Source: Tupaia tana
Taxonomy: Eukaryota; Chordata; Mammalia; Scandentia; Tupaiidae
NCBI GenBank assembly: GCA_026018925.1
Contig: JAKSZU010000016.1
Location: 4,136,940 to 4,200,939, forward strand
DNA length: 64,000 nucleotides
Direction: 5' to 3'
Below, in pieces: positions 33,733 through 44,158 of the stretch. Every line of letters starts with the position of its first letter. The first letter of the stretch is position 1. The translations under genes and the position numbers were made by a program. Under the pieces are notes generated by a model. That model did not search any database. It was given only the letters and a program-made list of their open reading frames with translations, and was not told the origin of the DNA.

Positions 33733-34727
33733 CATTGTATTCTTCATCTCTAGAAGTTCTGTTTGATTCTTTTTCAGTGTGTCTCTTTATGGAGTTCCTC
33801 CTTCAAGTCATGGAAGGATTTTCTCATCTCTGGAATTGGTTGTCTGTTTTCTCTTGTATCATCCCATTGAATTTTGTTACCATGAATATTCTGAATTCTT
33901 TTTCTGTCGTTTCTGCAATCTTTTACGTTTTTCCATTGTTGGTGAGAAGTTATGATCTTTTGAGTGGGAGGTGTTTTCTGACTTTCTCCTCTTGCAGAGT
34001 CTTCCTTGATATTTAGTTGTCTGGCAATATACTCACTTCTTCCTAGTTGGAGCATGTTTCTGTAGCTGTGTGCTACTGCGCTTCCTCATGATGTGTGTTA
34101 GGTGTATGCCAATTTCCTCCCTCTGCTATGGGAGGGAGTGTGGAGTCCACAGTAGAAGTTTGGGGTCCAGGTTTTCAGAGGGAAGTTTCTCTCCTTTTAC
34201 TGCTAAGGGAGTTATGGGGCAAGAATGCCTCCAGACACTCCCATTTTCTGGTGTTTGGTTCTTGTATACCCCAACCTAACTACTCCCAGTGTGGATGGAG
34301 GGTGAGCTGACATGTGGACTGTAAAGTGGGAGACCACTTCATGTGTGCTCAGTACTGAGCGCCCTGTCCTGCTCCACAGCAGGCTGAGCAGGGGTCCCTG
34401 CTGATGAGCACGAGCAAGCAGCTTGGCTCAGGCCTGCCTGTTCATCCTGCTGTCTCTGGGACTGCAGGGTCTCCCTGTTGCCCCTTGTATTACTGTTGAC
34501 TCTTTATATTTTAATTAAGAGATTATACTTTGGTATAAAGGCCAATTAAATGCAAAATTTTCTGAGTTTTCCTTTAAAAGATTTGAAAAACAAAAAAACA
34601 AACAAACAAAAAAAAAAACCAGTTCCCAAAGAATCACCATTTACCAGATGAAGACTATATGCATGAATAAAAAGCTAAACATCTACCCAGGATATGCTCG
34701 GTTAGTGTATTTGGAGATGGGTGATTG

Positions 34728-35158
34728 TTTCATTCATTCATTCATTCATGTGTTCTTTCTATGAGTGAAAGCGAGGGAGAGAAGCAGAGAGACAGCACCC
34801 CCAAAGGGTCTTGTGACACCATCATGCACCCCAGCCTCACCAGCCCCCAACCGCGGTGTACTTAGGGAAGTCTCAAATAGGGACCCATGGGGACCAGCAG
34901 GTGGCGTGGTGGTTCAGGTGCTGGACACTCCCACATAACAAACCACAGTTTTAGTCCTGGACCTGATGGCTTGCTTTCGCACTCCCCCTCCCACCATGTC
35001 TCACTCTAATCAAATTTTTTAAAAAGTGATAATAAATGAATAAATAAAATTAAATAAATAATCCTTTAAAAAATATATATGGGGACCCAGAACCTTCCCA
35101 AGTGGGTCAGCCTTGCAGGGCACTGTGTTTTATTGCCACACCGCTGTCCAGCCTTCAT
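34728..35158 (-). mobile_element. Type E SINE, split by a short-form SINE
   Basis: (catt)n tail, tctttctatgagtgaaagcgaggg, cccccaaagggtcttgtgacacc, then an inserted SINE. It resumes with gacccagaaccttcccaagtgg and ends ttattgccacacc. Confidence 0.75.
34882..35080 (+). mobile_element. tRNA-SINE, short form, inside type E SINE
   Basis: ggggaccagcaggtggcgtggtgg to ctctaatcaaattttttaaaa plus an (aaat)n tail. Target repeat agggaccca / ggggaccca. Confidence 0.88.
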
Positions 35159-35864
35159 GGACAGATGACCCCACCAGCAGCCCTCTGCCTGCTGTCTGAC
35201 AGCCTTGTCCATCTCAGCTGATGGCAACACCTCCCTTCCAACCTCTCAGGCCAAAAATCTTAGCGTTTTTCTTTCCTCGTGTTTCTCTCACACCCCCCGT
35301 AAAGTTCCTCATGGAGTCCTGCTGGCTCTGCCTTCAGACATATTAAGGACCCGGCAGGCAGACCCTGCCCAAGGCATGGCTGGTAGCACAGCAGAGCAGC
35401 AGGCACATGTTGGGGAGCTGCCAGCTCACCACATCAGGATGGCTGGTGGCAAGGGACAGGCAGCAGAGGGACCAGCAGGAGGATGTCCGCAGACATGAGT
35501 CCTGACTCCGGAGCCGGGAACGTGCAAGCCAGGCCCAGGGCTGGAGGACCTGCAGCAGCGGGCGGGTCCAGGGCAGAGATCACGGTAGGAAACGAGCCGG
35601 ACCCCTAGGTGATCCGCTACAGCCTCCGGACGCAGAGCGGGAGGAAGGGCGCTCGTTGGAAATGGACACCAGACAGGCCTGCACGGGCGACTAAGCTGTA
35701 TACCTCTTCCCTCAGCAGGCCAGCTGGAAGGCCGCTGTACTGGCAAGGGAGGTGGGGGCCCCAGTCCAAGGAAACTGAGTGGTATTCGGGTGCAATTATT
35801 CTGAGAATAATTGTCACTGACGGCAGCTGCTAAAACACTCAGATTCTGAACACAGAGGGAAGTC
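35159..35864. other. No gene seen; possible ancient repeat
   Basis: Bases 35210-35350 (ctcaggccaaaaatcttagcg, ttctctcacacccc) resemble an old mammal-wide interspersed repeat, perhaps L2. The rest is GC-rich unique DNA. The long minus-strand open frame across 35426-36238 has no recognisable domain. Confidence 0.4.
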
Positions 35865-36080
35865 TGGCGGCGCAGTTGGCGGCAAACTGAATTGCAGTGG
35901 GGAAAACCACGTGGCCGACCTGGTTTAGATCTCAGGGTGGGCTTGAGAATGTGCTGGGAGCACGTGTGTGCCCAGGGTCCTGAGGAGCTGGGGGCTGCGG
36001 GAGGGGCCGTGCTGCAGTGAGAGCCTGTGGAGGGTCTCCTCTCTCTCTCTCTCTCTCTCTCTCTTTCGTGCACATGTTCT
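35865..36080 (+). mobile_element. Old SINE copy with CT-repeat tail
   Basis: ctggcggcgcagttggcggcaaac head, cacgtgtgtgcccagggtcc, then (ct)n at 36038-36064 and ttcgtgcacatg. Diverged. Confidence 0.6.
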
Positions 36081-37112
36081 CTATCATAAATAACATCGAT
36101 AAACTTACACCACGAAAGAGGAGGGAAGACAGTTGTATTAATATAGTGAATACCAGGGGCAGTCGTTCCTGGGCCTCGAGTCTTGGTCCCAGAAGGGGCA
36201 CCAGAATTCGTCTGCGTCTTGAAGGTTAAACCTCTCACTTATTGGAAATCTCCTAGCGGCCTGACTGGCGGTCACAGCACTCTGCGGAAACTTTGCTCAC
36301 ACTGGACCCTTCCCACCTCCTCGGTTTCCTGTTCAGCCCACCCTGCCTCGCTCTCTCCCTGCTGGCTTCCCTGGTCTCCCCAGCTCTGCACCCGCGTCCC
36401 CTTCCTGGCCCACACTTTGCAGTCCCCATGGCCAGCGCACCCTGGTCAGCGCATCCCGGGCCTGCAAAGTCGCCTGGAACCTGCTGCCCGGTGCTTCTCT
36501 GCCTGTCTTCCACCCACTGGCTGTGTCCACTGGGCTGGGCTTTCGCCACGGCTCTGATTACTTAGTTTCTACTGGGCTCTCCATTTCCATGTAAGACGGG
36601 GCCTGCCTTCCCGGCTGTCTCCTGCCCTGGGCACTGCCCACCCCTGCTGCTGTGGACCTTGCAGAAAGTCCTCAGGGCAGCGTCCCGCAACCCCTTGCTG
36701 TGTGCGCCACCTGTGGTTGAGGTATCTGCGCCCCGGTGACTACCTGGGCTGCGGAGTTTACTGTGTCCTCCACACGGGGCTTGAGCTGCCGAGAGGCCTT
36801 CCTGAGAGTCAGACTGCAGCTACATCATGTGGTTTGGTTTGGATTTTGCTTTTTGTTATTCATTTCCTTGTTCTACTGCTTGTCACAGACCTCTTCCCTA
36901 CATGGCTGGCCCTCGGCCTCCTGCTCAAGACACTTTGGTTAGCTTGGCCTTGGGGCAGCACAGAATCCATGCACACGCCCACCCCCAGCCCCCCACTCCC
37001 CACCGCCCCCGCTGCGCGACAGTCGTTCCTGAGGTTTCCCTGCACACTCGGCAGTGCTCCTTTAAGATGAGTCCCAGGCCATTTTCTGCAGTGGCACATA
37101 CACTGGTTTTTA
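36081..37112. other. No gene seen
   Basis: About 1 kb of unique C-rich sequence without SINEs. Open frames here are short, overlapping in several frames, and show no domain. Confidence 0.5.
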
Positions 37113-37359
37113 TTTGTTTTTAAGGTGTTTGTCATAGGGCATGTGCACTCTCCAAAGAGAAACCGAGAGAGAGAGAGAGAAGAAAGAGAAATCACCCCCA
37201 GGGGGTGGCCATGCTGCGATCCCTTCTCCATTCTCCTGGGGCTGGGGCATGCACGCACACATGCCCAGCGTGAGTTTCAGGCCTCCAGGTTTGGGACTCT
37301 AACCGTGGTCCACCATGTGGGAATTCAGCACCTCAGTCACCACACCAGCTGCTAGCCCT
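37113..37359 (-). mobile_element. tRNA-SINE, long form
   Basis: ttttaaggtgtttgtcatagggcatg to caccagctgctagccc. Confidence 0.86.
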
Positions 37360-37607
37360 GGTGCATTTACTCCTGAAAGTCTTGTTGGAAGTTCATTTGC
37401 TGGAACCTGATCCAGTGTTTAAATGCTCACTGCTAACGAGGCTCAGGACTTGCCTCTAATGATGAGGAGCAAAGGAAGAGGTTATTTATGTTTTTATTAA
37501 AAAATTTATTTCTCTATAGAGGAAAGCAAATTATAACAACTCCTAATTAGAATTTAGGTAATATCAATATGATGGGAGTTGGGAGGATATGTATAAACTT
37601 CCTTCTC

Positions 37608-37854
37608 TTTTTAAGGTTTTGCCATAGAGTATGTGCACTTACCACAGAGAGACAGAGAGACAGTAAGAGGGAAAGTGAGAACTCATCCCCTGAAGGCATG
37701 GCCATGCTGCAGTCCCTTCTCCATTCTCCTCCCAGGATTGGACATGCACGCGCCATTCCCGGTGTGATTTTCAAGCTGCCGAGTCTAGGACTTGAACTGT
37801 GGTTGGCCATGTGGGAGTTCAGTGCTTTAACCACTGTGCCACCTGCTGGCCCCA
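37608..37854 (-). mobile_element. tRNA-SINE, long form
   Basis: tttttaaggttttgccatagag to gccacctgctggcccc. Confidence 0.88.
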
Positions 37855-37896
37855 GGAAGAGGCTGTTTTGAAAGAAAAGGATTTCCCCCCCTTTTC

Positions 37897-38142
37897 TTTC
37901 TTAATTGCCAGAGGGCATGTTTGCTCACTTGAGAGAGACGGGGGGGGGGGGGGGGGGGGGGGGAGGGAGTATCGTCTCAGTGGAGTGTAATCACGCTGCC
38001 TCCTTTCTCCTTCCTTCTCTGTCCTGCTGGGATTTGGGACACACATGCACATGCGCCTGCAGAGTCCCACCAGGACCCTTCCTCAAACCACGGTCAGCCC
38101 TGTGGGACCCAGCTCCCTAACTACTAGGCCATCGGCCAACCC
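37897..38142 (-). mobile_element. tRNA-SINE, type D, with G-run
   Basis: ttcttaattgccagagggcatg to aggccatcggccaaccc. A run of 24 G lies inside. Confidence 0.85.
37940..37963. repeat. G24 homopolymer
   Basis: Followed by gagggag. Potential G-quadruplex, and prone to length change and assembly error. Confidence 0.9.
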
Positions 38143-38889
38143 AGAAAGGTTTGCTTAGTACCTAGCAGCTACTGTGGTTTTCAGTTTGACTATAATAAGT
38201 TAGCTTTGTCTTTCAGTGCAGCAGGGGACTCAAGGGAACACCTCTGCTCTGCACCTGGAGGATAAATGCCCCAGGCGTCCCCTCTGTGGCCACAGAGAAG
38301 GCATCGACAAGCTGGGAGAGCGACTTGACATGTGGAGCCAGCAAATGCTACCCTGCTTTTTCTGGAAAGAAGAGGTCACAGGGCATCTTCCCAGATGTGA
38401 GGCTGAGATGGGTCAGCCCAGAAGGGCAGCAGGTCTGCAGGCCTTTGTGACGCGGTGAAGGGAAGAAGGAGAAGACGCTGGAGAACCCCAGCCCAAACAC
38501 CTTCCCTCAGCGCAAAGCTTCCTCTACTCAACTCCTTTGGGCGTAAGGTGTCAGGGTTCCAGTAGTGGTGCAGACTGGGCGGGAAGGCCGTGGGCCTGGG
38601 AGGGGTCTTGTCTGTATAAGCCTCTGTTTTGTCCACCACAGGCACCAGCAGCCCCCTTCCTGTCACTCTGTGGGCCGAGCCTTCAGTGCTGGTTGGGAGA
38701 AGATAGTTCGAAAGGCTCTGGGAGTCGAGGGTCAGCCTGGGAGAGCCGGCAGAGGCCGTGAGGGTGTGGAAGCAGTGGGCCCAGGGTGGAGGTCCTGGGA
38801 GAAAGCTGGATTTCAACACAGATGTTTCCCTCGGTGCCTGGCTGGAGAGCTCTGTCTCCCTCTGGTGGTCTGAGTTCTGACAAGGGGAG
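38143..38889. other. No gene seen
   Basis: Unique GC-rich sequence bordering the hAT element. The 201-codon minus frame ending at 38376 has no recognised domain. Confidence 0.5.
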
Positions 38890-39347
38890 CGGTGGTCCCC
38901 ACCCACTTTGGCACCAGGCACAGGTTGGGGAAGACAGTTTTCCACGGGTAGGCTGGTTTCGGGCGGGTCTAGGCCCGTCACAGTGACTGTGCACTCTCTC
39001 CCCTGACACTGTGATATGTAGTGAGAGACGTACGCAGCTCACCGGGTGCAGAGTCAGTGGGAGCCCTGAGCTCATGTGGGGGTGAGGGGAGACTGACCCC
39101 CAAAGCGTGTGACCGATGTCCAGTCTACTCCGCAACGTCTGGGTGCTATCACTCCAGAAAGCCCTGCTTCCCAAAGACAAGGTGTCAGAAGTGGGAGCAA
39201 ACCGCTCAGGGCTCCTGGGCAATCTCTCGATAGTCCACCTTGACTTTAAGCCAGAACATCTGGAGATTTGAGGCTGAATCAAACATACTTAAAAAAATTT
39301 TTTTTAACTTTTTTTTTTTTTTTTTAAGAGAGATTTTTTTTTTTTTT

Positions 39348-39602
39348 TTGGAGAGGTTTTTCGCTATAGGGCGCGTGCGCTCGCCAGACAGACAGAGAGA
39401 GACATAGAGACAGAAAGCAAGAAATCACCCCCCAGGGGGGATGGTCACGCCGCAATCCCCTCTCCTCCATTCTCCTCTCGGGATCTTGGGCACGCACGCA
39501 CACGCGCCCGGCGTGAGTTGTAAGCCACCGGGTCCGAGACGTGAACCGCGGTCGACTACGTGGGAGTCCAGCGACATAGCCATTACGCTAACTGCTGGTT
39601 CC
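39348..39602 (-). mobile_element. tRNA-SINE, long form, inserted in another SINE
   Basis: ggagaggtttttcgctatagggcgc to aactgctggttccc. It splits the tail of the SINE that resumes at 39603, with aagagagattttt repeated on both sides. Confidence 0.92.
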
Positions 39603-39831
39603 CAAGAGAGAGATTTTTGCTATAGGGTGCATGAGCTTGCCAGAGAGACAGAAAGCAAGAAATCACCCCCCAGAGGGGATGGCCATGCCATAATCCCTTC
39701 TCCATTCTCCTCTCGGGGTCTTGGGCAACACATGTCCAACGTGAGTTTAAGCTGCCAGGTCCAAGACTCGAACTGCGGTCAACTACATGAGAGTCCAACA
39801 ACATAGCCAATACACCATCTGCTGGTGCCAG
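39603..39831 (-). mobile_element. tRNA-SINE, long form, host of the SINE above
   Basis: aagagagagatttttgctatagggtgc to accatctgctggtgcca. Its T-rich tail is displaced to 39300-39347. Confidence 0.88.
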
Positions 39832-39837
39832 TTTTTT

Positions 39838-40398
39838 AAAGAACATTTTTATAGACCAGAGTTTGTTTATTTTTAACACCTACCATGCTATGAATTTACC
39901 GGGAGTAGGTTCCAGGAGCTCCGGCTCCTTTCCGTTGGCTCTCACACGGTGGCTTCTCTGGGTGGAGCAGCTGGCTCCAGGTGACCCAGGTACCTTTGCC
40001 TTTGGCTTCCTTCTTTTTCTAGTCATTTTCCTTCACACGTTTTAGGAAGCCGTCTCTGCTCTTGGAGTGCTTAATATGCTCAGCATGTGCGTAAATTCTC
40101 TGGGCAAGAACCTTGCCCTTGTTGTTAACAGCAGTGCCAGCGTGTGTGGGTGACACCGTAGGCGCTTCCAGTCTTGCCGTGGTCACATCTGTGGGCACTC
40201 CTTTGTGCACAGCCCCCCCCCCCCTTGATGTCTGCGCTGTCACCTTTCTCGTAGATTCTCACGTGTGCTGAGGAGGAGCCTCTCCATGCTGCCTAAAGGC
40301 CTGGGGAGCATCCAGGGTGCCTCCCCTCTTTCCCTTCGGGCCGTCATTTTGGAGAGTTACTGGAAGACGGCGGTTCTGCCCAAAAGGTGAATCAACAT
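39838..40398 (-). pseudogene. RPL21 processed pseudogene inside hAT element
   Basis: Starts with the RPL21 5'UTR (gaaccgccgtcttccagtaa) and atg at 40346-40348, then GKRRGT-type codons. A frame with AHAEHIKHSKSRDGFLKRVKEND lies at 40019-40130, then KKKEAK and the C-terminal region, and the 3'UTR ggtgttaaaaataaac before an A-run. RPL21 is the 60S ribosomal protein eL21. Deletions, frameshifts and a C-run near 40212 disrupt it. No introns. Confidence 0.9.
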
Positions 40399-40835
40399 TC
40401 TTTAAGGCCACCGTCATTTGTGATCCTCTAGCCCGGACTTTGATTCACCTGGCTTATTCACGAATGGGGGCGGGGCTGTCCCTTCCCACCAGGGGTATTT
40501 CATGGCTGGGAAGTCAGGGTCACACGGTTCTGAGAGCTGAGACAGGTGGTCATCCACCCTGGCTCAGCCGCTCTCAAAATCTCCGCTAGTGTTCGAAACA
40601 TGTCAAAGCCCCCAATGTCCCGTCACCACCCTGATCACTCCTGGTCGGCTTTGAATGCGCCCACTTTATCTGCCAACTGGAACACAGTCGTCTTTCTGCC
40701 CTGAAGTGACAGATTGAGTTCACTGAGCCGGCTAAATGTGTCACACGAGCAAGGAAGGTTTGCCACCCACTTTGTGTCTCTGAAATGTGCTGTCAGTGGT
40801 GACTGTTTTCATGTTTATTTTATTTTTTTAAGTTC

Positions 40836-41079
40836 TTTTTGGTTTGTTTTTGCCATAGGGTTCATATGCTTACCAGAGAGAGACAGAGATAGGCAAAGTG
40901 AGAAATCATTCCCCAGGGGGCATGGTCATGCTTCAATCCTTTCTCCTCCTGGGATTTGGACACACACGTACATGACATGTTCCCAGGGTAGATTTTAAGC
41001 CTCTGGATCTGGACTGAGTACTGCGTTTGACTATGTGGGAGTGCAACTCCTTAACCACCACACCACCTGCTGGCCCAGT
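40836..41079 (-). mobile_element. tRNA-SINE, long form, inside hAT transposase
   Basis: ttggtttgtttttgccatagggttc to ccacctgctggccc. Flanks gtgactgttt and tacgactgtttc form a target repeat. Confidence 0.88.
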
Positions 41080-42785
41080 ACGACTGTTTCTCTAAAAGAA
41101 ATCTCTGATGCGGCTCTTGAGACTCGAAAACTCTGGCCTGAGGTCGATCTGTAAAAGTCGTCTCACTTCTGTGTGTGAGAACAGCGTGTGTGCTCTGTGT
41201 CCCTCTCCTCACAGAGCTGCACAAGCGCACGTGAGCCGCGGCATGTATTTTAATGTGGTTAAAATTTCAGTCATGTCCTGCTAGACATTGTTAAATTCAG
41301 GAGACATTTTCAGCTAGCCAGCATTTCTTGATGCATGATACGGTACGTAGACAGGCATTCAGAAGCAACCTTTCTGACCCGGGAAGGGAAACCAGGAAGC
41401 TGTCCAGTCATGGTGGGTGTGTACACCGACATGGGATGACCAGCTCAGTTTTCCTGCTGTGTCATCACTCAAAGACTCGACTAGTTCTGCGGCTGTGGCA
41501 TTGGTTGGCAACAAATGTACATGTAACACCCCCGTGCACATCCTTCTGAAAATGATGGCACAAAAATGAGTGCTGTTGCCTTGCTGTTGACACCGGTAGA
41601 TTGGTCAGCCTGGATTTCATACCACGCTGACTCATTAACCCTCCCTGATGATTGTGCCTCCACAGCCTCTCGATTTCATCAGGTCATCTGCTCGTGGTGC
41701 TAGCTGAGAGAAGAACGTGGGCCAACTTCTCAACTGCATCAGCACTTGGTTAGCCACCAAGGGTGACACTCTCAGTGCACACACATGATGAAATGGTGGC
41801 CTTCAATAGTTGGCATCTGCTCTTGTTCTTTTGAAATGCTTTAAAGGCTTATCTTTTAATGCAAGGTGCTCGGTCTTTCTGTGGCAAAGCAGTTCTGAAG
41901 GTTTCATGGCTTTGTGGCTAGCCGGTTGCCACATAGCACACAAAGCATGCTTGGAGAATGTGAATCATCTGTGGCAATGAGCCCATCTTTTGAGTAGGAC
42001 TCTTGATATTTTCTTTTAAATGCAGCTTTCATTTTACTGGCAGTCTTAGAGTCTTTTGCCTTCTCATCCTTGGGTCTTGCCCCCTTTTCGAAGATCTCCA
42101 ATGACGGGTACTTTTTTTTTAACTCATTTTGGCTAGGGTTAGCTTGTGGGCTTACCAGAACTGTGACTGAGACAGTGTGCAGTGGGGGAAGGAGGCACAA
42201 ATGGAAGTGGTACATAAAATAGTGGGTGGGCCAACATGGGGACTAAAGTAAGTGTCAGATTCTGATGTAAAGCCTGCCACCAGATGCAGGAGCACAATTG
42301 AAGCTCATCAAACTTACTTGCTGTGCACTGATAAGGTTTTGATATGAGTCTACAAGCAATTGACTTATGATGGTCTCTGTGCAGTCAAACCTCTTTGCTA
42401 ACATTAATCAGTATTTGCAGACACTCCCCAGTGCTAGCATCACTACCTCACTGCCTCAGCAACACCTCAGATCAGCAGGCATTAGATTCTCATAAGCAGC
42501 GCACAACTGAGGTCCCTTGCACACACAGTTCACAATAAGGTTTGTGCTCCTATCAGGGTCTAGTATCACTGCTGATCTGACAGGAGGAGCTCAGGTGGTG
42601 GTGCGAGCAATGGGGAGCGGCTGTAAACACAGATGAAGTGTCACTCAGCCCATTGCTTTCTTCCTGCTGTGCAGTCAGGTTCCCAATAAGCCACAGACCA
42701 GAACCAGGGGTTGGAGACTCCTGAAACTGAGACATTCTCTGTAACACCCACATTCAGAGACAACTGGATGAGATTTTTTTCTTTA

Positions 42786-43047
42786 TTCTTTTTTTTCCTT
42801 TAGTTTGGTATAGGGTACATGTGCTCACCAGAGACAGAGAAAGAGAGTTACAGAGAGAAGGAAAGTGAGAAATCACTCCCCAGGAGGATGACCACACCAT
42901 AGTCTCTTCTTCATTCTCCTCTCAAGATTTTGGGCGTGCGTGCACACACACCTGGCATGATTCTCAAACTGGTGGGTCTGGGACTTGAAACATGCAATCA
43001 GCCATGTGGGATCCAGCTGCCTCAACCTCCTTGCCACTTGCTTGCCC
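42786..43047 (-). mobile_element. tRNA-SINE, long form
   Basis: ttagtttggtatagggtacatgtg to gccacttgcttgcccc, just outside the hAT terminus. Confidence 0.86.
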
Positions 43048-43051
43048 CTTT

Positions 43052-43308
43052 TTTGGTTTTAATTGTCAGAGGGCATGTGTGTTTGCCAGAGAGAGAAACA
43101 GAGAGAAAGAGAAAGAATACTTCCCCTCCAATGAGTATAGTCATGCTGCAATCCCTTTTCCTCCATCTCTTCATCGTGTTGAGATTTTGGGCATGGCACA
43201 TGCATACACACGCACACACACACCTGAAGTGTTTTTGAAGCCACCAGGGCCAGGATTCAAATCATGTGGTTGGCCAGCTCCTTAACTGCCAGATCTCCAG
43301 GCTGGCCC
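43052..43308 (-). mobile_element. tRNA-SINE, type D
   Basis: ggttttaattgtcagagggcatg to aactgccagatctccaggctggcccc. Confidence 0.85.
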
Positions 43309-43564
43309 CAGAATGTGTTTGCACTTGTGTGCACATGGGCCATAATACCAGCCTGTGAAGAAGGCCACACTTCCGTGCCCAGCACAGTGGGAGCTGCAAA
43401 CGTTGTGAAGACATTGGATAATTCCCGTCCAGTGGGTAGCTTGCCCAAGCCAACCCTCGAGCTCAGCGAGTGAAAGCTATTGCATGGTTGTGAAGCTATG
43501 TGAGCTACTTACCCGAAGTGTCCAGCATTGCACCTGACACAGTATTCGAGTGTTCCACGAGCAG
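43309..43564. other. No gene seen
   Basis: Unique sequence between a SINE and a MaLR LTR. Confidence 0.45.
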
Positions 43565-43885
43565 TCTTTAGTCTGTTCTTTCGCTAATAATAGAATGTAC
43601 TTGAGTCTGGGTAATTTAAGAAGAGTGGAGGCTTACTCAGCTCATGGTATGAAGGTCCAGGGTCCATGGTATGCATTCTAGTGAGGATCTTCTTGCTGTT
43701 GGGTCACATGACAGAGGGTAGGACAGAGCAAGTAAACGGAAGAGTGTGTGTCCTTGTTGTGAGTTCACTCCCTCTCCTTAAAACTCACCAAGAGGGACCA
43801 ACAGATGGCATAATGGCTATGTCGCTGGACTCCCATGTAGTTGACCATGGTTCGAGTACTGAAACCAGTGGCTTAAGCTCAGGCC

Positions 43886-43887
<2 letters not shown>

Positions 43888-43921
<34 letters not shown>
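43888..43921. repeat. (GT)n microsatellite
   Basis: Seventeen units inside a SINE. Confidence 0.92.
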
Positions 43922-43923
<2 letters not shown>

Positions 43924-44053
43924 ATGTGCGTGCGTGCCCAAGATCCTGAGAGGAGAAAGGAGAAGAAAGGATTGTGGCATGGCCATCCCCCTTTGGGGGC
44001 TGATTTCTCACTTCCTGGAGAGTCCAAGTGCCCTCTAGCAAAAAACCTCTCAA

Positions 44054-44055
<2 letters not shown>

Positions 44056-44089
<34 letters not shown>
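44056..44089. repeat. (CA)n microsatellite
   Basis: Seventeen units at the SINE tail. With the GT run at 43888 in the same SINE it could fold as a hairpin. Confidence 0.92.
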
Positions 44090-44158
44090 CACACAAAACC
44101 TCACCAAGAGTCTATCAACACATGAATTTTGGGGGACACATCAGACCATAGCAGAGAC

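Larger units (their letters stand above)
31340..34500 (-). mobile_element. Third L1 segment (ORF1 and 5' region), interrupted
   Basis: An antisense L1 related to 27.8-29.3 kb. The ORF1 3' part is at 31.4-31.85 kb, the middle at 32.44-32.6 and 32.88-32.95 kb, and the N-terminal part and 5' region at 33.73-34.5 kb. It is split by three SINEs and a CKS1B retrocopy. A 93-codon remnant of ORF1 is open at 33774-34055. No ORF2 is seen on the 3' side. Confidence 0.82.
39090..42215 (-). pseudogene. hAT/Charlie transposase remnant
   Basis: Order of recognisable pieces on the minus strand: BED-finger N terminus at 41904-42215 (KMKAAFKRKYQESY, then LCVLCG) with its HRKTEH continuing in another frame; the first catalytic-core segment at 41481-41663 (QADQST where functional relatives have QLDEST); LPTNATAAELVESL at 41359-41541; RVRKVASEC-type and QLCEERDTEHTR-type pieces at 41150-41340; LSELNLSLQGR at about 40680-40740; and the C-terminal hAT dimerisation segment at 39100-39282 (RSRLDIGHTL). 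Stops, frameshifts and insertions abound. Close in layout to host genes such as ZBED5 and SCAND3, which derive from hAT transposases, but it is clearly dead. Confidence 0.82.
38890..42723 (-). mobile_element. Degraded autonomous hAT (Charlie, MER1-type) transposon
   Basis: Right terminus at 42723 (reverse complement caggagtctccaacccc) and subterminal ggcattagattctcata repeats at 42478-42500 match MER1/Charlie elements. The left terminus at about 38890 (ggtggtccccaccc, then tttggcaccagg) is the other end of that family. Flanks aaggggag and aaactgag could be a worn 8-bp target repeat. The interior carries the transposase fossil. It is interrupted by an RPL21 retrocopy and three SINEs. Confidence 0.82.
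43795..44095 (+). mobile_element. tRNA-SINE, long form, inside MaLR LTR
   Basis: gagggaccaacagatggcataatgg to gccctctagcaaaaaacctctc plus a CA repeat. Target repeat ctcaccaagag at about 43784 and 44100. Confidence 0.92.
43565..44158 (-). mobile_element. MaLR (MLT1/MST-like) LTR, antisense, split by SINE
   Basis: The left part gagtctgggtaatttaagaagag (near 43604) and the right part acatgaattttgggggacaca with agaccatagca (to 44156) are the characteristic antisense ends of MaLR LTRs. A SINE separates them. Confidence 0.7.

Noticed and set aside
35426..36238. 270-codon minus-strand open frame
   Set aside because: GC-rich unique DNA plus an old SINE with a CT repeat (coded as ERERER). No domain, no splice support, and equally long frames overlap on the other strand.
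38376..38981. 201-codon minus-strand frame
   Set aside because: Its N-terminal part overlaps the hAT terminus; no domain. It is a chance frame in GC-rich DNA.
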